Assembly: GCA_029945665.1 (NCBI GenBank)
Contig: JAQSCZ010000094.1
Location: forward strand, 76,574 to 110,696
Reading direction: 5' to 3'
DNA: 34,123 nucleotides
DNA from: a bacterium
Lineage (GTDB): Bacteria; Bacteroidota; Bacteroidia; NS11-12g; UBA955
Shown here piece by piece: positions 10,087 through 16,969 of the stretch. The notes beneath the pieces were generated by a model. It was given only the letters and a program-made list of their open reading frames with translations. It was not told where the DNA came from and ran no database searches. The translations under genes and the position numbers were made by a program. Within the stretch, counting starts at the first letter, position 1. Each line of letters opens with the position of its first letter.

Positions 10087-10118
10087 AAAAAGAGCGCTTC
10101 GCAAGAGGTGCTCTTTTT
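10087..10118. terminator. Bidirectional terminator between ftsZ and the convergent 160-residue gene
   Basis: AAAAAGAGC at 10,087-10,095 pairs perfectly with GCTCTTTTT at 10,110-10,118, with a small inner CTT/AAG stem. A T run follows on both strands. It lies between the stop of ftsZ (+) and the stop of the convergent gene (-), so it can serve both. Confidence 0.8.
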
Positions 10119-10130
10119 AGTTAAAAATGT

Positions 10131-10613
10131 TTAGTAAATATTTAGCTGTTTTTCTAACAATTTAATGAAATCATATTGCAAATCTTCATGCATTGAGGCA
10201 ATCGACTTGCGGATTTTCTTTATTTGCCCATCATACAAATTCAGCAGCGCAGTGCTGCCATGGAAGTCCAAACCTAAGCCATTTAACCGCACACAAAAGT
10301 GTATGAGCAATTCTGCACTGGTTTGAGGATTCCCTGAATACTTTATGTATTTGGTGACGGATCTTAAAATCTTGCGAATACTTTTCTTAGCTAAATAATA
10401 ATTTCGGGTTGTGATTTCTTCAAATAAACCTTCTACCTCTGCCTTAATATTTTCTATATATAATTCTTCATTGCCACTTTCAAACAAAATATAGTGAAGT
10501 AATTCTTTGTTTTCCTTTTTATATTTTGCCATTCGGGCACACAATTCTACCAATTGTTCTTGAGGCAAGGTTTGTAATTCTTTTTTAATTCCTGAGAGAG
10601 AAGTTGTCTGCAT
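10131..10613 (-). CDS. Conserved Bacteroidota-type protein of unknown function (160 aa, helical)
   Basis: I do not assign a function. The 160-residue protein has no signal peptide or membrane segment, is rich in Lys, Glu and Leu, and is probably almost all helical and cytoplasmic. The opening (KKELQTLPQEQLVELCARMAKYKKENKELLHYILFE, given as start and end of the segment) resembles a small uncharacterised family in this phylum, possibly DUF6155. That name is from memory and unverified. The start is ATG. An exact -7 element TATTTTTG lies 14-21 bases upstream on the same strand. It converges on ftsZ and is separated from it by a shared terminator. Confidence 0.75.
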   Translation of the reverse strand: MQTTSLSGIKKELQTLPQEQLVELCARMAKYKKENKELLHYILFESGNEELYIENIKAEVEGLFEEITTRNYYLAKKSIRKILRSVTKYIKYSGNPQTSAELLIHFCVRLNGLGLDFHGSTALLNLYDGQIKKIRKSIASMHEDLQYDFIKLLEKQLNIY

Positions 10614-10626
10614 TCTGATAATGACA

Positions 10627-10659
10627 CAAAAATAATACTTTTAAATTTAGACTATCAAA
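10627..10659 (-). promoter_or_regulatory. Predicted promoter of the 160-residue gene
   Basis: On the - strand TTTG (10,659-10,656) is followed after 21 bases by TATTTTTG (10,634-10,627). The second element is an exact match to the Bacteroidota -7 consensus TAnnTTTG. It lies just upstream of the ATG at 10,613 and overlaps the T-tract of the neighbouring - strand terminator. Confidence 0.55.
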
Positions 10660-10684
10660 CAAAAACCCCAGCATAACTGAGGTT
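10655..10684 (-). terminator. Intrinsic terminator read from the - strand, ending the structured RNA
   Basis: AACCCCAG (10,664-10,671) and CTGAGGTT (10,677-10,684) form an 8-bp stem (one G-U pair) around a five-base loop. On the - strand the stem is followed by TTTTTGTTTG. There is no T tract on the + strand. No - strand protein gene lies upstream for it to end, which points to a non-coding transcript covering 10,685-10,850. Confidence 0.6.
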
Positions 10685-10835
10685 CGTTTGTGATTTTAAG
10701 AGCTTTAGGTTTAAAGTAACAAAAAGAGCTGGACCGAGAAGGCGTATAGGGTGGCCCATGTTTTCAAGTGGGCCCGCCTTCTCAAAGTCCAACATACAGC
10801 TGGTGCAAAGGAAGGATACTTTATCCAATTAAAAA
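10665..10835 (-). ncRNA. Candidate 6S-like structured RNA
   Basis: Complementary blocks nest in order around one axis. The outermost is TAAAGTA (10,712-10,718) with TACTTTA (10,817-10,823), extended by GG/CC. Then comes a large internal loop of 8 against 15 bases. Next are AGCTG (10,727-10,731) with CAGCT (10,797-10,801), GGAC with GTCC, and GAGAAGGCG (10,736-10,744) with CGCCTTCTC (10,775-10,783). Innermost is GGCCCA (10,753-10,758) with TGGGCC (10,769-10,774). The GC-rich arms stand out from AT-rich surroundings. Closing stem, central bubble and long terminal arm are the architecture of 6S RNA, the RNA polymerase regulator. The - strand is favoured because a terminator lies on that side. 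The 5' end is uncertain. The identity as 6S is inference; the structure itself is seen. Confidence 0.6.
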
Positions 10836-10837
10836 AG

Positions 10838-10876
10838 CGTAAAACTACGCAAAATTTTTACGTAGTTTTACGTACG
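10838..10876. promoter_or_regulatory. Cluster of CGTA-N4-TACG dyads, probable operator
   Basis: CGTAAAACTACG (10,838-10,849) and its exact reverse complement CGTAGTTTTACG (10,861-10,872) are separated by 11 bases. Each arm is itself a CGTA-N4-TACG dyad, so two identical sites lie 23 bp centre to centre. The right-hand site runs into a further CGTACG palindrome (10,871-10,876). This looks like tandem binding sites for a dimeric regulator. A candidate is the LuxR-type regulator encoded at 12,776. On the - strand the repeat is followed by six T residues, so a terminator reading is possible but has no obvious transcript to end. Confidence 0.55.
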
Positions 10877-10948
10877 CAAAAGTAGACACTATTTGCAACC
10901 AATTGATTTTCTATTGTTTATGCAGCGATAGTGATTTTAAAAAAAAAC

Positions 10949-10977
10949 TTGCTGCCTTATTATTATTCTTATTTTTG
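10949..10977 (+). promoter_or_regulatory. Predicted promoter of the small Asn-rich gene and signalling cassette
   Basis: TTG (10,949-10,951), an 18-base spacer and TATTTTTG (10,970-10,977) match the Bacteroidota TTG / TAnnTTTG promoter closely. The ATG follows 22 bases later. The dyad cluster lies about 75-110 bases upstream of the TTG element, a position suited to an activator. Confidence 0.65.
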
Positions 10978-10999
10978 AGCAATCTAATAAATAAATAGT

Positions 11000-11320
11000 A
11001 TGCCTAACCCAAACATTACACCAAACACAGGCGGTCAAATTTCACTTCCTTCAGCCATTCAATGGACCACCAATTTCAGAAACCAGAATCCAACAGCTGT
11101 TAAAGCACACTTTTTTGGTAATGTAATTATCAACGAAATTTTAAATCAACCAGGCTGTATCGGTTTGCGTTTATATAATGCCATAGATGACAACAACCAA
11201 CCTCAAATATTACTAGTAGGTGTAGACAATAACAACAATGATATGACCAATGGAATAATTGCAGACATGAGTCAACCATGCCCTACACAATGCAGTGGTA
11301 ATAATGTTTTATGGATGTAA
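11000..11320 (+). CDS. Small Asn-rich protein of unknown function (106 aa)
   Basis: I do not recognise a characterised family. The 106-residue protein has no signal peptide or membrane segment. It is rich in Asn, Pro and Gln, and carries WTTNFRNQNP (about residues 22-31), QPGCIGLRLYNAIDD in the middle, VGVDNNNNDM, and a two-cysteine C-terminal block CPTQC. I have a general memory of similar WxTxFRxxNP proteins in Bacteroidota genomes, unverified. It has its own near-consensus promoter and precedes the membrane protein, kinase and regulator genes by 48 bases, so it may be part of that cassette or its main target. A structural or ligand-binding role is open. Confidence 0.75.
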   Translation: MPNPNITPNTGGQISLPSAIQWTTNFRNQNPTAVKAHFFGNVIINEILNQPGCIGLRLYNAIDDNNQPQILLVGVDNNNNDMTNGIIADMSQPCPTQCSGNNVLWM

Positions 11321-11368
11321 AACTGGATAATAATGTTTAAGTACTTTAATTTATAATGAACGCCCCTC

Positions 11369-12001
11369 ATGAATTATTATAAATTATTGGTCACCATTTC
11401 TATGGCCTCCATTATACTGCCTAACATAGGTGGCATACTCGCTTATAGAAAGCTCGATATAGAAGGCAAAAAGATATTACTTTTTTTTGGTGTATTTATG
11501 ATTGTAGATTTCACCATTTCGTGGCTGGCCAATCACAATATTAACAACATGCCAATGTTTAATATTTTTAGTATTTTGGAATATGGGTTTTATGCTTACT
11601 TATTTTACTCAAATATAAATAACCGCAATTGGCGAAAAGGGATTTATTACTCCATCTGGTTCTTTTCAGCATTTACCATATTTGCTGTCATATTTATACG
11701 ATCTATCTATGAATTTAATTCAGAGGTTCGAGTGGTTGAATCACTTTTTCTGGTATTTTGTTCTCTGCTTTATTTCAGCCAATTGTCTAACACACTCATT
11801 TTCGAAAGAACAAAAATATTTAAGATTCCAATGTTCTGGATTAGTATTGGGGTGCTTTTCTACTTTGCAGGCAATTTTTTCCTATTCCTTTTTTTCAGAG
11901 AAATTTCTCAAATAAGTCCAACTATTTGGTCTTTGCACTCAGTAGTTAATATTATTACCAACTCACTTTTTATGATCTCATTCTTATGCAGACTCAAGTA
12001 A
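11369..12001 (+). CDS. Multi-pass membrane protein of a kinase-regulator cassette
   Basis: The 210-residue protein is strongly hydrophobic with six or seven predicted membrane segments (about residues 4-26, 33-53, 61-80, 92-111, 119-139, 152-175 and 185-207) and short loops. No enzyme motif is visible. Its end overlaps the histidine kinase gene by 16 bases, so the two are probably translated together. That kinase has only one membrane helix and no sensory domain. The inference is that this protein is the sensing subunit or an accessory membrane anchor. The exact function is unknown. Confidence 0.8.
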   Translation: MNYYKLLVTISMASIILPNIGGILAYRKLDIEGKKILLFFGVFMIVDFTISWLANHNINNMPMFNIFSILEYGFYAYLFYSNINNRNWRKGIYYSIWFFSAFTIFAVIFIRSIYEFNSEVRVVESLFLVFCSLLYFSQLSNTLIFERTKIFKIPMFWISIGVLFYFAGNFFLFLFFREISQISPTIWSLHSVVNIITNSLFMISFLCRLK

Positions 12002-12789
12002 ATATACTTTTTGTAGTGCTAGCTAGCGCCATATTTGCACTTTTATTGGTGGCTTTTATTGTTATATTTTTAAACATTACACAAAAACGCAGTTTTAAAT
12101 ACAATGAAAATTTACTTCGCATAAAACAAGAATACGATAGTGCGATACTAAATTCTCAAATTGAAGTGCAAGCCCAAACTTTAAAAGAAATATCAGAAGA
12201 ACTTCACGACAATGTTGGTCAGATATTAAGTTCTGTTATTTTGCACATTAAGGTTATTGGAGAGAAGGCCCCCGTAAATATTCAAAAGCAGATTGAAGAC
12301 ACCAAATCTTTAGTCACTGAAATTAAAGAGCAAGTAAGACATATATCAAGAAGTATTTCACCGCAACATATAGAGAACTTTGGATTATTCAACGCGATAA
12401 CTTATCAAGCGGATAGAATCAATAGAATTGGAGCTATTAAAATAGAATTAAAAACAGAAGGCAAAGAAAAAAAATACAATCCAAGAATTGAATTGGTGCT
12501 TTTTCGCATGGTTCAAGAGCTTATTAACAATGCTATTAAACACAGTGAATGTGAAAATATTTACGTGAAGCTTAATTATGTAAATGAGGTGCTAACCATT
12601 TCGGTAAAAGATGATGGCAAAGGTTTTGACGAAACTGAAATATTGCGAGATAGACAATTTCGAGATGGCACCGGTTTACATTCTCTTGAGAACAAGGCTA
12701 AATTTATAAACTGCAGTATAACCTTTAACAGCGGCGAGAAGGGAACCAAAGTAACAATTATTAAAGACTTCGAAAATGAATATTATTAA
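11986..12789 (+). CDS. NarL-type (HisKA_3) sensor histidine kinase
   Basis: The 267-residue protein has one membrane helix (about 7-30), a short coiled-coil-like segment, then a HisKA_3 dimerisation domain with ELHDNVGQ, putting the phospho-accepting histidine at residue 74. The HATPase domain shows the N-box ELINNAIKHSE, the G1 box DDGKGFD, and GTGLHSLENKAK. It lacks any periplasmic or PAS/GAF sensory domain, so input probably comes through the overlapping upstream membrane protein. It overlaps the response-regulator gene by 14 bases, and phosphotransfer to that protein is the natural expectation. Confidence 0.92.
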   Translation: MQTQVNILFVVLASAIFALLLVAFIVIFLNITQKRSFKYNENLLRIKQEYDSAILNSQIEVQAQTLKEISEELHDNVGQILSSVILHIKVIGEKAPVNIQKQIEDTKSLVTEIKEQVRHISRSISPQHIENFGLFNAITYQADRINRIGAIKIELKTEGKEKKYNPRIELVLFRMVQELINNAIKHSECENIYVKLNYVNEVLTISVKDDGKGFDETEILRDRQFRDGTGLHSLENKAKFINCSITFNSGEKGTKVTIIKDFENEYY

Positions 12790-13420
12790 TATTGGCATTG
12801 CCGATGATCATAGATTATTTCGAAAAGGCCTGATAGCATTACTTTCACTATATGATGATTTAAATATTATCTGGGAAGCTTGTGATGGAAAAGATTTATT
12901 ACAAAAAGCAGATGAACAGCTACCCGATATTTTGTTAGTCGACGTTAATATGCCCAAAATATCTGGAATCGAAGCTACCAAAAAACTAATTCAAAAATAC
13001 CCTAAATTAAAGATTATTGCTTTGAGCATGTTTGAAGACAATGGCCATATTATAGCAATGATTGAAAGTGGCGCTAAAGGTTATCTAATCAAAGATTCTG
13101 AACCTTCGGATATCTATATATCCATTATTGAACTTTACAATAAAGGTTTTATTAACTCAAGTTTAGTTGCGAATGCACTTCAAAATAAAATGGAGGCAAG
13201 TGGCGCAGAAAGTGCCATGTTTGCATCCTTGAACGACAAAGACAAACAGTATCTAAAGTTAATTGCGGAAGGTCAATCTGCCAAAGAAATTGCGGCTAGT
13301 TTCAATACCAGTTCCCGCACAGTGGAAGGTTATATTGAAAAAATAATGACTAAACTTAATGCGAAAAACCGAATACAATTAGCCACCTATGCGGTTAAAC
13401 ACGGCCTAACAGAAGCCTAA
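12776..13420 (+). CDS. LuxR/NarL-family response regulator
   Basis: The 214-residue protein has an N-terminal receiver domain with acidic residues at 10-11 and the phospho-acceptor Asp56 in LLVDVNMP. A C-terminal LuxR-type helix-turn-helix lies around SAKEIAASFNTSSRTVEGYI. It is the partner of the overlapping upstream kinase. Proteins of this class bind short inverted repeats as dimers. The tandem CGTA-N4-TACG dyads at 10,838-10,876 are the best candidate sites in the window, which would make the cassette autoregulated. That link is inference. Confidence 0.93.
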   Translation: MNIINIGIADDHRLFRKGLIALLSLYDDLNIIWEACDGKDLLQKADEQLPDILLVDVNMPKISGIEATKKLIQKYPKLKIIALSMFEDNGHIIAMIESGAKGYLIKDSEPSDIYISIIELYNKGFINSSLVANALQNKMEASGAESAMFASLNDKDKQYLKLIAEGQSAKEIAASFNTSSRTVEGYIEKIMTKLNAKNRIQLATYAVKHGLTEA

Positions 13421-13485
13421 TAGCCTTCAATTTTTCAATAATTGCAATTTACAAAAAGCAACGTTCATTGCATCTATTTTTTACC

Positions 13486-13493
13486 TAATTTTG
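13486..13493 (+). promoter_or_regulatory. Predicted -7 element upstream of fabG
   Basis: TAATTTTG is an exact TAnnTTTG match ten bases before the fabG ATG. A TTG lies 15 bases upstream (13,468-13,470), a shorter spacing than usual. The fabG-tatC-rpiB group probably starts here. Confidence 0.5.
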
Positions 13494-13503
13494 CACCTTA
13501 ATT

Positions 13504-14247
13504 ATGTTAAAAGGTAAAACAACATTAATAACTGGAGCCAGCAGAGGAATTGGCAAAGGCATAGCAGAAGTATTTGCTAAAAATGGCTCTAACATTGCAT
13601 TCACCTATGCAAGTTCTGTCGAAAAAGCGAAGGCTTTCGAAGCTGAATTATCTTCGAAATATGGTGTAAAAGCTATCGGTTATCAAAGTAACGCTGCAGA
13701 TTTTGCCTCTTCTCAAGAATTAGCAGATAAGGTCATTGCCGACTTTGGAACCATCGATGTATTGATTAATAATGCAGGCATTACGCGCGATACATTATTA
13801 ATGCGAATGAGCGAGGACCAGTGGGATGAGGTCATGGATACCAATTTAAAATCAGCTTTTAATTTAACGAAAGCCTGTTTAAAAGTATTCCTTAAAAATA
13901 AAGCTGGGAGCATAATAAATATGACAAGTATTGTAGGAATTACTGGAAATGCTGGCCAAGCGAATTATGCAGCCAGTAAAGCTGGATTAATAGGATTTAC
14001 AAAATCTATTGCCAAAGAACTTGGCAGTCGAAATGTAAGATGTAACGCCGTTGCGCCCGGTTTCATAGAAACAGAGATGACAGCAGAATTAAAAGAAGAA
14101 GTGCGCACTGCATGGATAGATACAATTCCGCTTAAAAGAGGTGGCACAACCGAAGATGTAGCGAATTTATGTTTGTTTCTCGCTAGTGATATGAGCACTT
14201 ATATCACCGGACAAACGATCAATATTTGTGGCGGTATGGTAATGTAA
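13504..14247 (+). CDS. fabG: 3-oxoacyl-[acyl-carrier-protein] reductase FabG
   Basis: FabG reduces 3-oxoacyl-ACP with NADPH in fatty acid elongation. The 247-residue protein is a classical short-chain dehydrogenase. It has the cofactor loop TGASRGIG (residues 10-17), NNAG (89-92), the catalytic set Asn114, Ser142, Tyr155 and Lys159 (YAASKAG), and GGMVM at the C terminus. The opening, the NNAGITRDTLLMRM stretch and the length fit FabG better than other short-chain dehydrogenases. tatC begins three bases after its stop. Confidence 0.93.
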   Translation: MLKGKTTLITGASRGIGKGIAEVFAKNGSNIAFTYASSVEKAKAFEAELSSKYGVKAIGYQSNAADFASSQELADKVIADFGTIDVLINNAGITRDTLLMRMSEDQWDEVMDTNLKSAFNLTKACLKVFLKNKAGSIINMTSIVGITGNAGQANYAASKAGLIGFTKSIAKELGSRNVRCNAVAPGFIETEMTAELKEEVRTAWIDTIPLKRGGTTEDVANLCLFLASDMSTYITGQTINICGGMVM

Positions 14248-14249
14248 GC

Positions 14250-15104
14250 ATGTCACTAGACCAAGTAGATATAGATACAGAGAACATCGGAGAAGACAAA
14301 GAAATGTCTTTCTTCGATCATGTCGATGAATTGCGCAAACATTTAATGAGAGCCGCGTTGGGGATTGTTTTTTTTACAATCGTGGCCTTCGTTTATATTG
14401 ATTATATTTTCCATAAAATTATTCTAGGCCCCCTTCAAAAGGATTTCTTCACTTATCGCAAACTGTGCGAATGGTCGCAAGCTTTTTACCATAATGATCA
14501 ACTCTGTGTTGGTGATTTTGATATTAAATTGCAGAATACAGAAATGGCTGGGCAGTTTATGATGTCGTTCAAATTGGCATTCCTATTAGGAATTATCATG
14601 GCAATGCCTTTTATATTGTGGCAAATTTGGCGTTTTATCAAACCCGCCCTTAGCAATAAGGAAATGAAAAACACCCGTGGTTTTGTTTTTTACACCACAA
14701 CATTATTTCTTCTTGGAGTTGCCTTTGGATATTTTATCCTTTGCCCTATATCCATCAATTTCTTTGCCCGTTATACTTTAAGTTCATTGGTTAAAAACGA
14801 AATTAACATTCAAAGCATCGTCTCATTTATGAGTGTTTTGGTTTTAGGAACAGGCTTAATATTTGAACTTCCAGTGCTCATGTATTTCCTAGCAAGAATC
14901 GGCATTATCTCTTCAGACTTCCTTAAAAAATATAGAAAATACGCTTTTATTGTTATTCTAATTATTGCAGCAATTGTAACTCCGCCAGACATTGTGAGCC
15001 AAATTATTCTAACCATACCGCTTTACACTTTATTTGAAATGGGTGTTATTATAACTAAACGTGTTGAAAAGCAAAAAAAACAAGATGAACAACAATTTAC
15101 CTAA
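14250..15104 (+). CDS. tatC: Sec-independent protein translocase subunit TatC
   Basis: TatC is the membrane receptor that recognises twin-arginine signal peptides. With the ATG at 14,250 the protein has 284 residues. An upstream in-frame TTG at 14,226 lies inside fabG and is less likely. The N-terminal FFDHVDELRKHLMRA matches the conserved HLxELRxR motif of the family. Six hydrophobic segments follow, with the conserved FEMGV region near the end. The extracytoplasmic loop after the first helix is long. No tatA/tatB gene is visible here. The gene overlaps rpiB by 20 bases. Confidence 0.94.
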   Translation: MSLDQVDIDTENIGEDKEMSFFDHVDELRKHLMRAALGIVFFTIVAFVYIDYIFHKIILGPLQKDFFTYRKLCEWSQAFYHNDQLCVGDFDIKLQNTEMAGQFMMSFKLAFLLGIIMAMPFILWQIWRFIKPALSNKEMKNTRGFVFYTTTLFLLGVAFGYFILCPISINFFARYTLSSLVKNEINIQSIVSFMSVLVLGTGLIFELPVLMYFLARIGIISSDFLKKYRKYAFIVILIIAAIVTPPDIVSQIILTIPLYTLFEMGVIITKRVEKQKKQDEQQFT

Positions 15105-15528
15105 TATCGTTATTGGTAGCGATCACGCTGGCTTTGAACAGAAAGAATCTGTTAAATTATCACTCGAATCTTTAGGTTATTCTATAAAAGATTATGGGCC
15201 CTATAATATGGATTCTGTTGACTACCCAGATTACGCACATAAGGTTGCAGAAGCTGTTTTATCTGGCGAAAACACGCTTGGAATTTTATTATGTGGAAGT
15301 GGCAATGGAGTTTGTCTAACTGCTAATAAACATGCTGGCATAAGAGCTGCTTTGTGTTGGCTACCCGAACTTGGCGCCCTTGCAAGACAGCATAACAATG
15401 CTAATATTTTATGCCTCCCTGCTAGATACATTAATGGTGAATTAGCCAACGAGATCGTTTCGGCTTATTTAAATGCAAGCTTTGAAGGCGGTAGGCATGA
15501 AAAGCGCGTAGAGAAAATAGATTTGTAA
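15085..15528 (+). CDS. rpiB: Ribose-5-phosphate isomerase B
   Basis: RpiB interconverts ribose 5-phosphate and ribulose 5-phosphate in the pentose phosphate pathway. The 147-residue protein starts with IVIGSDHAGFE. It has the DYPDYAH block, the catalytic-cysteine loop LLCGSGNGV, KHAGIRAALCW and the HNNANILCLPAR segment, all typical of the RpiB/LacAB family. ATG at 15,085 is preferred; a GTG at 15,061 would add eight lysine-rich residues before the family's usual start. It overlaps tatC by 20 bases. Confidence 0.93.
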   Translation: MNNNLPNIVIGSDHAGFEQKESVKLSLESLGYSIKDYGPYNMDSVDYPDYAHKVAEAVLSGENTLGILLCGSGNGVCLTANKHAGIRAALCWLPELGALARQHNNANILCLPARYINGELANEIVSAYLNASFEGGRHEKRVEKIDL

Positions 15529-15536
15529 AAAGTTTG

Positions 15537-15776
15537 TCAAATTTCCTTTAGAATTCCAACTGTTTTGAAACGTTCAAACACTGACTTTGTGTGAGGTGCA
15601 TTTTCAAGTTCTAGGGTTAAATCTTGGCCGGCCCAATGCTCATAATGCTTACCCCCACGCCATAGTCGACTATCACTTACATCGTAAATTTTTCCTTTAA
15701 AAGCCACCCAAATCTCAGGTTTATCTTGACCATTTCTCAGAGCAAGCTGTTGTAAAGTAAAGTGGGGTAAATCCAT
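15537..15776 (-). CDS. Small cytochrome b5-like heme-binding domain protein
   Basis: The 79-residue protein consists of a single cytochrome b5-like domain. It opens with FTLQQLALRNGQ and continues with IYDVSDSRLWRGGKHYEHWAGQ (given in part), then ENAPHTKSVFERFKTVGIL. These match small bacterial cyt-b5-like proteins, in which the usual HPGG motif is replaced by GGKHxxH-like residues. Candidate heme contacts are the two histidines of KHYEH and the His of APHT. It has no signal peptide or membrane anchor, so it should be cytoplasmic. The redox partner is unknown. It converges on rpiB and diverges from the following kinase gene. Confidence 0.82.
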   Translation of the reverse strand: MDLPHFTLQQLALRNGQDKPEIWVAFKGKIYDVSDSRLWRGGKHYEHWAGQDLTLELENAPHTKSVFERFKTVGILKEI

Positions 15777-15795
15777 AACATCAAATAAATTGAAT

Positions 15796-15803
15796 TATAT
15801 TTG
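15796..15803 (+). promoter_or_regulatory. Predicted -7 element of the OmpR-type two-component operon
   Basis: TATATTTG exactly fits TAnnTTTG and lies 19 bases before the TTG start of the kinase. No clear TTG element is present at the usual upstream distance, which could mean dependence on an activator. Confidence 0.4.
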
Positions 15804-15822
15804 AACTACCAATTTATATTTA

Positions 15823-16965
15823 TTGAAAATACGCTTATTTCTTGTTATGGTGATTCTGTATATTCTAGCAGCCTTCGGTTGGTGGTTATATTCTTTAATT
15901 GACTTTACGAACAAAGAACATGCTTATGAAATTAGCTCCATAAAATACAAATCGGCCCACATCAAAGAAGAATTAGTTAATTTTTTGTACAAGAACGAGA
16001 ACTCAGAAATCGGATATTTTATGACCTTCGAATCCAATAAAAATGAGTTTACAAAATTGTTAAATAATTTACAAAAAGAACAAAAATGTTTGGTCGATTT
16101 GACCATCAATGCTGGTAAAAACAACTTCAACGACCTATTGACTATTTCGCCAAACCGAAGCGAATTTACAAAAATAAATAAGCGTTACGAAACCAAATTA
16201 AGAGCCTTTTATTCCGAGGCAATTGTCTTTACACTTGCCGTAATTCTCGGTGTACTATGGGTCTTCTCTCGCTTAGAATCCTTGTTAAATTTAAATCGCA
16301 TGCAAAATAACTTCCTGCTTTCGGTTACCCACGAACTAAAGACACCATTGGCTGCAATAAAACTTAGTGCTCAAACCCTTTCTCAGAGAAAACTAAATGA
16401 AGCTATACTGCCACAAGTAATTAATCAAACAGTGCAAAATGCCGACCGCCTCAATGATTTGATAGACAACGTGCTTTTGGCAACAAAAATTGATGGCAAA
16501 AGCTATCATTACAACTTTGAAACAATCAATATTGTATCTGTTATTGAAAAAGCAGCTCATCAAATATTAAATCCACCTTATTTTAATGGATCTTTAAATA
16601 TTGAAAACGGGACTTATTTTATTAAAGGAGATTTAATTTCGCTAAATTTAGTATTTAGCAATATTTTTCAGAACGCCATTAAATACGCTGGAGAAAACAC
16701 CAATATCGACGTGAAATTCGCCATTGATAGAAAGAAACTGAAAATCATTTTATCTGATAACGGTCCTGGCGTTTTAGATATTGAAAAATCTAAAATTTTC
16801 TCCAAATTTTACAGAAGCGGAGACGAGAACACGCGCCAAACCAAAGGTACTGGTTTGGGTTTATTTCTTGTCAAACAAATTCTGATTGTGCACGATGCAA
16901 AAATTACCGTTGAAGACAATGTACCAAAAGGTGCTAAATTTATAATTACAATCAAAACAACATAA
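15823..16965 (+). CDS. Membrane sensor histidine kinase (HisKA type)
   Basis: The 380-residue protein has a membrane helix at about residues 5-25, a periplasmic domain of roughly 105 residues with no recognised fold, and a second helix at about 131-149. The HisKA box HELKTPLAAIK follows with the phospho-accepting His170. The ATPase domain shows NIFQNAIKYA, DNGPGV and GTGLGLFLVKQI. The start is TTG at 15,823, which preserves the positively charged N terminus; ATG at 15,847 would cut into the first helix. It ends four bases before the OmpR-type regulator. The signal is unknown. Confidence 0.92.
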   Translation: MKIRLFLVMVILYILAAFGWWLYSLIDFTNKEHAYEISSIKYKSAHIKEELVNFLYKNENSEIGYFMTFESNKNEFTKLLNNLQKEQKCLVDLTINAGKNNFNDLLTISPNRSEFTKINKRYETKLRAFYSEAIVFTLAVILGVLWVFSRLESLLNLNRMQNNFLLSVTHELKTPLAAIKLSAQTLSQRKLNEAILPQVINQTVQNADRLNDLIDNVLLATKIDGKSYHYNFETINIVSVIEKAAHQILNPPYFNGSLNIENGTYFIKGDLISLNLVFSNIFQNAIKYAGENTNIDVKFAIDRKKLKIILSDNGPGVLDIEKSKIFSKFYRSGDENTRQTKGTGLGLFLVKQILIVHDAKITVEDNVPKGAKFIITIKTT

Positions 16966-16969
16966 CAAC

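Noticed and set aside
10727-10801. Integron attC site or mobile-element end
   Set aside because: The hairpin lacks the attC core sites and there is no integrase or transposase gene nearby; the structural RNA reading with terminator explains it better.
10837-10872. Terminator on the - strand formed by the CGTA dyads
   Set aside because: The stem is followed by six T residues, but no - strand transcript is expected upstream and each arm is itself a dyad, which suits an operator; kept as an alternative only.
14226-14249. Upstream TTG start for tatC inside fabG
   Set aside because: It would add eight residues unlike the family start and overlap fabG by 22 bases, whereas ATG at 14,250 gives a normal TatC N terminus and a three-base-spaced operon join.
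15061-15084. GTG start for rpiB
   Set aside because: It adds a lysine-rich stretch before the usual RpiB start; ATG at 15,085 is a better codon and still couples to tatC.
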